DNA of 5,081 nucleotides, taken from Actinomycetes bacterium. Lineage in GTDB: Bacteria > Actinomycetota > Acidimicrobiia > Acidimicrobiales > Palsa-688. Positions 1 to 5,081 of this stretch are shown here, in pieces (the stretch's first letter is position 1; every line of letters starts with the position of its first letter). The position numbers were made by a program, and so were the translations under genes. The stretch covers positions 1-5,081 of the forward strand of contig JAKAZH010000147.1 in NCBI GenBank assembly GCA_021815935.1, given 5' to 3'. The notes under the pieces were generated by a model. It was not told the DNA's origin. It did not search any database and saw only the letters and a program-made list of their open reading frames with translations.

Positions 1-359
1 ACAGCACCCTCCTGCTCACCCGCCACGTGCGGGAGCGGGGCGACCTGACCGTGGAGCAGGCGGTGTGGAAGCTGACCGGCCGCCAGGCCGAGGTGTTCGG
101 GTTCAAAGGCCGCGGCCTGATCCGCCCCGGCTGCGTGGCCGATCTCGTGGTCTTCGATCTCGATGAGCTCCACTACGACGACGATGTGTTCGTCCAGGAC
201 CTACCGCGTCGCGGGGCCCGGTTGCGCCGCCCGGAGGGCGGCTACCGGGCCACGCTCGTGGGTGGTGTGGTCGTGCAAACCGGGGGTAACGCGACGGGGG
301 CCCTTCCGGGCGGAGTCATTTCCTCGACTCCGATTCGAACTAAGCCACGTGGTCGCTGA
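1..359 (+). CDS. Amidohydrolase, N-acyl-D-amino-acid deacylase type (3' end only)
   Basis: The reading frame (codons from base 3) is open from the left edge, so this is the C-terminal ~118 residues of a longer protein, normally about 500 residues. The visible part matches the C-terminus of the amidohydrolase-3 / D-aminoacylase family: a helix reading LTVEQAVWKLTGRQAEVFG, then GRGLIRPGCVADLVVFD, the metal-dependent hydrolase signature where the chain returns to the small composite beta domain. It continues with a DLPRRG...PEGGYRATLVGGVVVQTG strand pair and ends near TGALPGG. Family members remove the N-acyl group from D-amino acids in the cytoplasm. The metal ligands lie upstream, so activity and exact substrate cannot be judged. 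Homologues usually stop soon after the TGxxPGR segment. Here about 12 extra residues (SSTPIRTKPRGR) follow, and they coincide with an inverted repeat, so the last codons may be foreign DNA added by integration. Confidence 0.85.
   Translation, partial: STLLLTRHVRERGDLTVEQAVWKLTGRQAEVFGFKGRGLIRPGCVADLVVFDLDELHYDDDVFVQDLPRRGARLRRPEGGYRATLVGGVVVQTGGNATGALPGGVISSTPIRTKPRGR
311..332. repeat. 7-bp inverted repeat, 8-bp spacer: candidate recombinase core site
   Basis: CGGAGTC (311-317) and its exact reverse complement GACTCCG (326-332) are separated by ATTTCCTC. The geometry, short inverted arms around an 8-bp centre, is that of tyrosine-recombinase core sites. It sits exactly where the amidohydrolase family consensus ends, about 830 bp before a tyrosine integrase. 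It could also be a weak stem-loop, but no T-tract follows, so it is not a convincing intrinsic terminator. A matching copy would have to lie at the other end of the element, outside this window. The att assignment is inference. Confidence 0.35.
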
Positions 360-415
360 ACGGCGCTGGTCGTTCGGCCTGACTCTCCTTCGTAGATAGC
401 GGTGCCGACGGTGCG

Positions 416-649
416 GCGATCGGGGTCAGCTTGGCCGGCGAGAAGGACATTCTGGGGTTGTAGCCGGCACCGTCGGCGAGGGAGCCAAGTTTTGGATGGG
501 GGTGCTCACCGACATACGTAACCGGGGGGTGAAAGACACGTCCTTCGTGGTCTGCGACGGCCTCAAAGGCCTCCCGAGGTGGTCGCCAACGTGTGGCCCC
601 AAGGCACGGTCCAGACCTCGTCTGCATCATCCACCTGATCCGCAACACC
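416..649 (+). pseudogene. IS256-family (Mutator-type) transposase fragment, frameshifted
   Basis: Four reading-frame pieces join into one stretch of IS256/Mutator transposase. Frame 2 (416-463) reads AIGVSLAGEKDILGL and then TAG where a Trp is expected. Frame 1 (463-576) reads AGTVGEGAKFWMGVLTDIRN, then RGVKDTSFVVCDGLKGLP. Frame 3 (579-617) reads VVANVWPQGTVQT. Frame 2 (626-649) reads IIHLIRNT. The order and spacing are those of the region between the first and second catalytic Asp of the DDE domain; the Asp of VCDGLKGLP (556-558) would be the second. Only about 78 of some 400 codons remain: the N-terminus, the first Asp, the catalytic Glu and both IS ends are absent. Homology stops abruptly after RNT, where family members continue with FRYAS. 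This is a dead remnant, probably cut by later insertions or deletions. Confidence 0.87.
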
Positions 650-760
650 TGATGAGGGGGATGAGCGCCGAAGAGGACTTACTAGGCGACGGGCGAAAAG
701 TTGGCATCCCGCCGTGCAATATCGATGGGTTTGAGAGTCCAATAGTTTGGGGGAGGTCAG

Positions 761-877
761 ATGACGCGTTCGGCGGACATGAGAACGTCTCCCCTGAGCC
801 TTCGTACGGAACGCCGTCGACCATCACGCCGCCCGCCGCACTCGGCCGGGGACAACCTTCCGAACCTACGGCGGTAG
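761..877 (+). CDS. Possible 38-aa Arg-rich small ORF (doubtful)
   Basis: ATG 761 is preceded by GGGGGAGG (749-756) with a 4-nt gap, one of the best Shine-Dalgarno matches in the window. The product would be 38 residues, beginning MTRSADMRTSPLSLRTERRR and ending NLPNLRR before TAG 875-877, with about ten arginines. It is in the same frame as the integrase but separated from it by this stop. It might be a small basic DNA-binding or leader peptide upstream of the integrase, in the place where some elements encode an excisionase. It is too short to show an HTH and matches no family I recognise. It may be chance in GC-rich DNA. Confidence 0.2.
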   Translation: MTRSADMRTSPLSLRTERRRPSRRPPHSAGDNLPNLRR

Positions 878-1031
878 TCCAGGCTCGCCCAGCGGCACGA
901 GTGGTTTATGCCTTCGCTAGGTTGGATCTACCGGGAACCGATGCTGACAAAGGGGGATCACGTGGGTATGCAAATGGCTACTGGTCAGCAGTTACCTGGG
1001 GTTTCACAAGCGAACGGGGTGTGCGGACGTC

Positions 1032-1066
1032 GAACTGAAGAGTTCCCCCGCCACTATCTGAACTCT
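1032..1066. repeat. Cluster of GAACT/AGTTC inverted repeats before the integrase
   Basis: GAACT (1032-1036) faces AGTTC (1041-1045) across a 4-nt centre. The larger arm AGAGTTC (1039-1045) also pairs exactly with GAACTCT (1060-1066) across 14 nt. The three half-sites thus share one core and can form two alternative hairpins. They lie 100-134 bp before the preferred integrase start, in DNA without coding periodicity. This is a plausible operator or arm-type binding site for the integrase's own HTH modules, or an mRNA hairpin. The function is inferred only from position and symmetry. Confidence 0.35.
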
Positions 1067-1165
1067 CGGCCAAGTTGTTACGGATGTGACGACGTGGTCG
1101 GGGTTCTGTCCGCCACCTGGCGACCACAGCCGTGCAGGCCGTCGCCGAGTTGGCAATCCTCGTGC

Positions 1166-3364
1166 ATGGTCAATCCGTATGCGTGGTCTGGGACGGCCCA
1201 GGAGATGTCGGGTGCTGCGACGACTCTGGCGGACCGGGAGGTGGCCGCCGATGTGGCCTCGGTGGCGCGCATGTGGGTGGCCGCGGCCTATGACGATCTT
1301 CGACGGGCCGGCCCGGATCGGGCATTCGAGGTGCGCCGGATCCTTGACGGATATGTCGTGCCGTGGTTCGGCCCCCAGACGACCACGGTGGGCGATATCA
1401 GCTACTTCATGGTGCACGAGTGGCTGCTGAACCTGGTTGGCCGCGGGCGGGGCGACCTCGAGGACGGTCCTGCGATGCCGGCAGCGCTGCGGGTAGCCGG
1501 GACCGAAACTGAGTTGTCGCTGAGCCAAGCGGCCGAATTGGCCGAGGTCAGCCTGGCGACGGCCCGGCGACGTTGGCGCGACGGTGAGCTTCCCGGCGCC
1601 TACCGGGCCCCCTATGGACACATCCGAGTACCGGAGCCGACGATCGTCACCCTGCGCCGAGCAAAGCGACAGCGGCCCGTCGGGCTCTCGCAGACGGTCG
1701 TCTCCGATGCGCTGTGGGTGCTCCGTCGAGTCCTTGGTTTTGCCCGGGCGAACGGTCTCGTTCCGCCCGGTTTCGACCCCACTGAAGGATTGGCGGCGCC
1801 GACTCCTGACGCCGCGGTCGCCCGGACGCGACAACCGACGTCGAAACCGCGACCATTGTCCTTCCCCGAGTGCGCACGGATCGCGGCCCATCTGCACCCG
1901 GTCCATCAGCTCGCGTTGTGGCTGCAGCGGGTGATGGGCCTGCGCATCTCCGAGGCGTTCGGTCTGCTGGTTGACGACGTGATCGACCTCGGGGACTCCG
2001 GGCTGGTGCTGGTGCGAGCACAAGGAGGTCACGCCTTCAGGGTCCGCGACGACCACGGCCGGGTCGTCACCGTCACTCACAAGGAGACGACCAAGACCCA
2101 AGCCTCGTCGCGGACGCTGGTCGTCCCATCGATCATGATGGAGCTGCTACGGGTCGCGATTGATGCGTTTCACACCGACCATGAGATAGGTGACGCTGAC
2201 GACATGGCCCGCCTCGTGCCCGGCATTCGCATCGAAGACGAATCGGGACAGCTCGGATTCCGGGAGGCTTTCGAGACCGCCGCCGCGGCGGAGGGACTGG
2301 GCAGTAGCGTTCTCGGCTTTCGGGTCTCGCCGCACCTGTTACGCAAGAGCGTCGCCACCGACCTGGCCTGGCAACCCGGCATAGAGGACGCGGTACGCCG
2401 GCGTTTCATGGGACATCGGGCCTCCGACGACGTTTACGGCCGCGTCTACACCCTCGACCATCCCGAGCTCACACCGCTGGCGGAGGTGGCACGCCTGCTC
2501 GACGAGATCATTCGATCTTCGATCGGGTCCCTTCTCATTCCCACCACCCGACGGATCCGCTGGGGAGTCTCGAATCGAACCTTGGCTCGTTCAGCCCATG
2601 TGGAGGCGACGCTGGGCTCGGCGGGATGGACGGTCGACCCTTACAGCTGCGACGATCCGCTCTGCGACACCCAGCGCGTCGCTTCGGAGCTACAGGTCGC
2701 ACGAACGACGGCAAGCCGGTGGATGCGAGACGGCACGCTGATGTGCGTGATCGTCAAAGACGGTGGTGGGGTAGGACGCCGGTGGGCTCGGCTCTCCGAG
2801 GTGTGGTCGCTGTGCGACCGACTTGGTGACCGGGTTCTGCTGCCGGACCTGGCCGAGGAGCTCGGCGTTCGCTATCACGAGCTGTACCGGACCGCCCGTC
2901 GGCCCGGCCTCGAGCTCGAGCGACACCCAACCAGTCGTCACTTTGAGGTTCCTCTGGAGGCAGGGAAACTCCTACGCAAAGAGCATGCCCGGGTCCGGGC
3001 ATTGCATCAGCGTTCGATGAAGCTCGCCGCCGCGGCGAGGCAGTTAAGTCTGGCGGTGAGCACTGTCGGGTTGATGGCAAAGCGCGGCGAGCTCGACGTT
3101 GATCCGGAGACCGACAGCAGCGATGCCCGGTTTGTCACCCGGGCGTCAGTAGAGAAGTGGCGGATCGCTCGTGCTGCCGACTGGCCAGCGAGGAAGCCGG
3201 AACGAGCAACCGTGCCGCTCGCCGATATCATCCGGTTCACCGGCCGGAGCCGGATCGAGCTGCTCGACCTCGTCCGGGCTGGCATCCTCGAAGAGGTTCC
3301 GGGCCGTGGGCGGGTCGAGCTCACCGCGGCGAGCTTGCGTTCATGGATGGTCAGTGGCGCTTGA
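1166..3364 (+). CDS. Tyrosine recombinase/integrase with five embedded excisionase-like HTH segments
   Basis: This 732-aa protein is predicted to cut and rejoin DNA through a phosphotyrosine intermediate. Visible order: core-binding helices (residues ~28-92), an HTH segment (~117-167), a second core-binding half (~173-212), then the catalytic domain (~230-445). That domain has Arg260 in MGLRISEAFGL, a probable Lys310 in TTKTQASSRT, His390/Arg393 in HLLRK, His417 in MGHR, and a probable nucleophile Tyr428 in RVYTLDHP (Tyr424 is the alternative). Residues ~490-732 add four HTH-like segments at ~500-550, 557-603, 617-668 and 682-729, each a helix-turn-helix followed by a hairpin and a last helix as in MerR/Xis folds. 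Typical integrases are 300-450 aa. The frame extends back to ATG 908, with GTG 962 behind AGGGGG, but that extension lacks codon bias and protein-like composition, so I prefer ATG 1166; ATG 1205 is also possible. It is probably the first gene of a three-gene unit and likely mobilises it. Confidence 0.9.
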   Translation: MVNPYAWSGTAQEMSGAATTLADREVAADVASVARMWVAAAYDDLRRAGPDRAFEVRRILDGYVVPWFGPQTTTVGDISYFMVHEWLLNLVGRGRGDLEDGPAMPAALRVAGTETELSLSQAAELAEVSLATARRRWRDGELPGAYRAPYGHIRVPEPTIVTLRRAKRQRPVGLSQTVVSDALWVLRRVLGFARANGLVPPGFDPTEGLAAPTPDAAVARTRQPTSKPRPLSFPECARIAAHLHPVHQLALWLQRVMGLRISEAFGLLVDDVIDLGDSGLVLVRAQGGHAFRVRDDHGRVVTVTHKETTKTQASSRTLVVPSIMMELLRVAIDAFHTDHEIGDADDMARLVPGIRIEDESGQLGFREAFETAAAAEGLGSSVLGFRVSPHLLRKSVATDLAWQPGIEDAVRRRFMGHRASDDVYGRVYTLDHPELTPLAEVARLLDEIIRSSIGSLLIPTTRRIRWGVSNRTLARSAHVEATLGSAGWTVDPYSCDDPLCDTQRVASELQVARTTASRWMRDGTLMCVIVKDGGGVGRRWARLSEVWSLCDRLGDRVLLPDLAEELGVRYHELYRTARRPGLELERHPTSRHFEVPLEAGKLLRKEHARVRALHQRSMKLAAAARQLSLAVSTVGLMAKRGELDVDPETDSSDARFVTRASVEKWRIARAADWPARKPERATVPLADIIRFTGRSRIELLDLVRAGILEEVPGRGRVELTAASLRSWMVSGA

Positions 3365-3401
3365 TGCTCGCTGAGGTTCGCCCTCGATGGTGATAGTGGG
3401 C

Positions 3402-3412
3402 AGTGTGACACT
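3402..3412. repeat. Short palindrome at the start of the second gene
   Basis: AGTGT (3402-3406) and ACACT (3408-3412) are perfect inverted arms around one G, ending on the first base of the proposed TTG start. There is no recognisable ribosome-binding site in this 47-nt gap. The symmetry could mark an operator or simply be chance, since it is only 11 bp. Confidence 0.25.
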
Positions 3413-3789
3413 TGCGTAGCTTGGTGGTCGTGCCCGGCCGGTCGTTGAGCGAACTCATCGATTCCATCGTCGTCGACGCGTACGGCACTGACGAGCAGTT
3501 GACGGCTTTCTTGACCGTCTTCGATGACGAGGTCGACCTGCCGTGTGCTGCCCAGATCCTCGGTGTCGAGATCGAGGTCGTGGCATTCGACCTTGAGGGG
3601 GATGAGCGTCGGGGGCTGGTCGTTCGTTGCCGCCGCAACGGCGGAGCTACCGGTGTCCTGTCATTGGCCGATGTCCGCTTCGAGTCCGGGACGATCGCAG
3701 CGTGGCTGCACGCCGCGTTCAGGACTTGGCTGGGACTCAAGACCTTCTCCGCTCGGCGGCCAGAGGGGTGGGTTTGGCCAGAGGAGTGA
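3412..3789 (+). CDS. Small acidic protein of unknown function (125 aa)
   Basis: The frame begins right after a stop at 3406-3408, so TTG 3412 is the earliest start; GTG 3424 and GTG 3430 are alternatives. None has a clear Shine-Dalgarno sequence, so translation may be coupled to the integrase, which ends 47 nt upstream. The N-terminal part (LSELIDSIVVDAYGTDEQLT, then AFLTVFDDEVDLP) looks helical and acidic. The middle (QILGVEIEVVAFDLEGDERR, then GLVVRCRRNGGATGVLSLADVRF) alternates strands like a small SH3- or Sm-like beta barrel. The end (AAWLHAAFRTWLGL) is a helix. There is no signal peptide or membrane segment, so it is probably cytoplasmic. It resembles, from memory, short bacterial proteins often labelled calcium-binding protein, but I see no EF-hand and place no weight on that name. 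Its stop is 4 nt before the primase start and its last codons carry that gene's ribosome-binding site, which suggests a joint function. Confidence 0.75.
   Translation: MRSLVVVPGRSLSELIDSIVVDAYGTDEQLTAFLTVFDDEVDLPCAAQILGVEIEVVAFDLEGDERRGLVVRCRRNGGATGVLSLADVRFESGTIAAWLHAAFRTWLGLKTFSARRPEGWVWPEE
3781..3786 (+). promoter_or_regulatory. Ribosome-binding site of the primase gene
   Basis: GAGGAG, the last two sense codons of the preceding gene, lies 7 nt before GTG 3794. It decides the primase start and indicates translational coupling between the two genes. Confidence 0.75.
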
Positions 3790-3793
3790 GGCT

Positions 3794-5081
3794 GTGAGCG
3801 GAACCAACGGAGAGGAACCGAGCAGCGAGTCCGCTGTCGAGCATGGGCCGAGCCCCGACGGTGTTGGTGCGACGGTCGAGCTAAAGCGGCTTCAGGATGA
3901 GTTGGTCGCCGCGAGGGCAGAGATCGCTCGCCTCGAGGAGGAGAACCTTCGGCTTCGGTCGGCTCGATCCGATTTGGCCGGAAACGCGGCACACAGGTCG
4001 CAGCGGGCGCCCAGATTGTTCATTCCTGCGGATGAGGCGCCGGTCGGGGTCGATCGAAGCTCATCGCGGGAGGAGAAGGTTCGCCTCTTCCGCTCGCTGT
4101 TCTCCGGCCGGGTGGATGTCTACGCGCAGCGGTGGGAGAACCCGTCCACGAAGAAATCAGGTTGGTCGCCGGTGACGCTCGATCGGCGCTCGACCCAGGC
4201 GGCACGCCGCTACGTCCCGTTGGACGACTCGGTCATCGACGCCCACCTATCAGGCCGCATAGTCGCCGGCGTGTACCCGCTAATCGAGGGGGACCGCTGC
4301 TGCTTCGTTGCTTGCGACTTCGACAAGGGCTCGTGGCTACTGGACGCTCTGGCGTTCCTCGAGGTGTGCAACGAGGTCGGCGTCCCCGCCTGTATTGAAC
4401 GGTCACGGTCCGGTAACGGGGCACATGTGTGGATCTTCTTCGAGGAGGCGGTGGAGGCAACCGTGGCTAGAAGGCTCGGGACGGGGCTGCTGCGCGAAAC
4501 CATGGCGGTCCGCGTCGAGATCGACCTGACCAGCTACGACCGGCTCTTCCCCTCCCAGGACTTCGTGCCACAGAAGGGATTCGGCAACCTCATCGCTCTT
4601 CCGCTCCAGGGACGATCCCGCAAACAAGGCAACACGGTCTTTCTCGACCCGACCACCTGCGAGCCCTGGCCCGACCAGTGGGCATTCCTGTCCTCTACAC
4701 GACGACTACCGGCTGGCGAGGCCAAAAGCATCGGTGACGCGTTACGCGTGGCCGCCGGCCCGGGCTCGGCCGGACACCCTTCCTGGCGCTCGAAGCGCCC
4801 CGGGCCGCCCCCGCCTCCGGTGGTCACCGCCAGGCTTGAAGCGATGTTGTCGATCGACAGGATCGGACTTCCCCCAGCACTCGTCGCGTCGCTCAAGCAT
4901 CTCGCTTCGGTGCACAACCCAGAGTTCCACCAGCGCGAGCAGCTGCGGCTCTCCGCGTGGAACACCCCGCGGATGGTCCGCTGCTACAGCGAGGATCTCG
5001 ATCGGCTCTACCTCCCCCGAGGCCTTGTTGACGAAGCCGCCAAGATTGTGGCTTCGGCGGGCAGCAAGCTTGAAATCGACG
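3794..5081 (+). CDS. Archaeo-eukaryotic primase of the TOTE conflict-system type (3' end missing)
   Basis: 429 codons are visible and the frame runs off the right edge. GTG 3794 is chosen for the GAGGAG box 7 nt upstream. Residues ~25-61 form a leucine-zipper-like coiled coil (L33, L37, A40, I44, L47, N51, L54), likely for oligomerisation. The primase domain starts at LFRSLFSGRVDVYAQRWEN (from residue 98). It contains Asp175-Phe-Asp177 (CDFDKGSW), the metal-binding acidic pair, then RSRSGNGAHVW with His211 as the nucleotide-binding sxH motif, and IDLTSYDRLFPSQD (243-256) for the third acidic position. FGNLIALPLQG and FLDP...DQWAFLSS follow, then the GLPPALVASL...HNPEF linker. In this family the linker leads to a superfamily-2 helicase, expected beyond the window. 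The Cys-rich segment I recall between WEN and LPLDD in many relatives is missing here (residues 117-142). Family knowledge suggests nucleic-acid synthesis or unwinding in replication, repair or anti-phage conflict; the actual role is not shown. Confidence 0.88.
   Translation, partial: MSGTNGEEPSSESAVEHGPSPDGVGATVELKRLQDELVAARAEIARLEEENLRLRSARSDLAGNAAHRSQRAPRLFIPADEAPVGVDRSSSREEKVRLFRSLFSGRVDVYAQRWENPSTKKSGWSPVTLDRRSTQAARRYVPLDDSVIDAHLSGRIVAGVYPLIEGDRCCFVACDFDKGSWLLDALAFLEVCNEVGVPACIERSRSGNGAHVWIFFEEAVEATVARRLGTGLLRETMAVRVEIDLTSYDRLFPSQDFVPQKGFGNLIALPLQGRSRKQGNTVFLDPTTCEPWPDQWAFLSSTRRLPAGEAKSIGDALRVAAGPGSAGHPSWRSKRPGPPPPPVVTARLEAMLSIDRIGLPPALVASLKHLASVHNPEFHQREQLRLSAWNTPRMVRCYSEDLDRLYLPRGLVDEAAKIVASAGSKLEID

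Larger units (their letters stand above)
650..1165. other. Intergenic stretch with no convincing gene
   Basis: One forward frame is open over 496-1038 and another over 908-1165 as an in-frame extension of the integrase. Neither reads like a protein. For 968-1165 I counted roughly 59%, 61% and 58% G+C at codon positions 1, 2 and 3, so there is no coding periodicity. The first 55 codons from 1205 have about 76% at position 3. The stretch holds a short Arg-rich ORF (761-877), an AGGGGG box (951-956) five bases before GTG 962, and inverted repeats at 1032-1066. No rRNA, CRISPR array, clear tRNA or terminator was seen. It probably contains the integrase promoter and recombinase-binding sites, but no clear -35/-10 pair was found. 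Confidence 0.6.

Noticed and set aside
311..340. Intrinsic terminator after the amidohydrolase
   Set aside because: The stem is only 7 bp, it lies inside the coding frame, and no T-run follows.
322..349. Possible tRNA T-arm on the - strand (TTCGAAT loop) near the candidate att site
   Set aside because: The flanking stem has a mismatch and a G-U pair, and no matching acceptor, D or anticodon arms could be assembled around it.
496..1038. A 180-codon open frame on the + strand
   Set aside because: Only its first ~27 codons are real protein sequence (the IS256 fragment). The rest is chance read-through after the frame changes.
908..1165. In-frame extension of the integrase to ATG 908 (or GTG 962 / ATG 968 behind AGGGGG)
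   Set aside because: The three codon positions have nearly equal G+C here, and the sequence, rich in isolated Cys, Trp and Pro, resembles no domain. The ribosome-binding site at 951-956 is good, so GTG 962 remains a possible but less likely start.
1004..2101. A 365-codon open frame on the - strand
   Set aside because: It lies opposite the integrase, is rich in Arg, Pro and Gly with no recognisable motif, and is the usual antisense shadow of a GC-rich gene.
3351..3992. A 213-codon open frame on the - strand
   Set aside because: It covers the small gene and the primase start in antisense, is rich in Ser, Arg and Pro, and has no domain-like pattern.

Overview
The window is high-GC DNA with GTG and TTG start codons, dense overlapping shadow frames and an actinobacterial style of protein sequence. 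An actinomycete or a relative is the most likely host; the species cannot be named from the sequence. It appears to span the left junction between a chromosomal gene and an integrated accessory element.

Layout, left to right. (1) Bases 1-359 are the 3' end of an amidohydrolase of the N-acyl-D-amino-acid deacylase (D-aminoacylase) type. A 7-bp inverted repeat with an 8-bp spacer (311-332) lies just where the family's usual C-terminus should end, so it is a candidate integration site. (2) Bases about 416-649 are a decayed internal fragment of an IS256-family (Mutator-type) transposase, broken by a stop and three frame changes. (3) Bases 650-1165 hold no convincing gene. They contain a 38-codon Arg-rich ORF behind a strong Shine-Dalgarno sequence, an unused-looking ribosome-binding-site/GTG pair at 951-964, and a cluster of GAACT/AGTTC inverted repeats at 1032-1066 in front of the integrase. 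(4) Bases 1166-3364 encode a 732-aa tyrosine recombinase with an intact-looking catalytic set. It carries one excisionase-like helix-turn-helix segment inserted in its core-binding region and four more in a C-terminal extension of about 240 residues. (5) Bases 3412-3789 encode a 125-aa acidic cytoplasmic protein of unassigned function. (6) From 3794 to the window end runs the N-terminal 429 codons of an archaeo-eukaryotic primase (AEP) of the type databases name the TOTE conflict system primase. It has a coiled-coil N-terminus, and a helicase domain is expected beyond the window edge.

The last three genes are co-directional and closely spaced (47 nt, then 4 nt), so they probably form one transcription unit. 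My reading is that this is the left end of an integrative element or defence/conflict island: a site-specific recombinase with its own array of DNA-binding modules, a small accessory protein, and a primase-helicase effector or replication protein. The catalytic motifs are seen directly; the joint function is inference.
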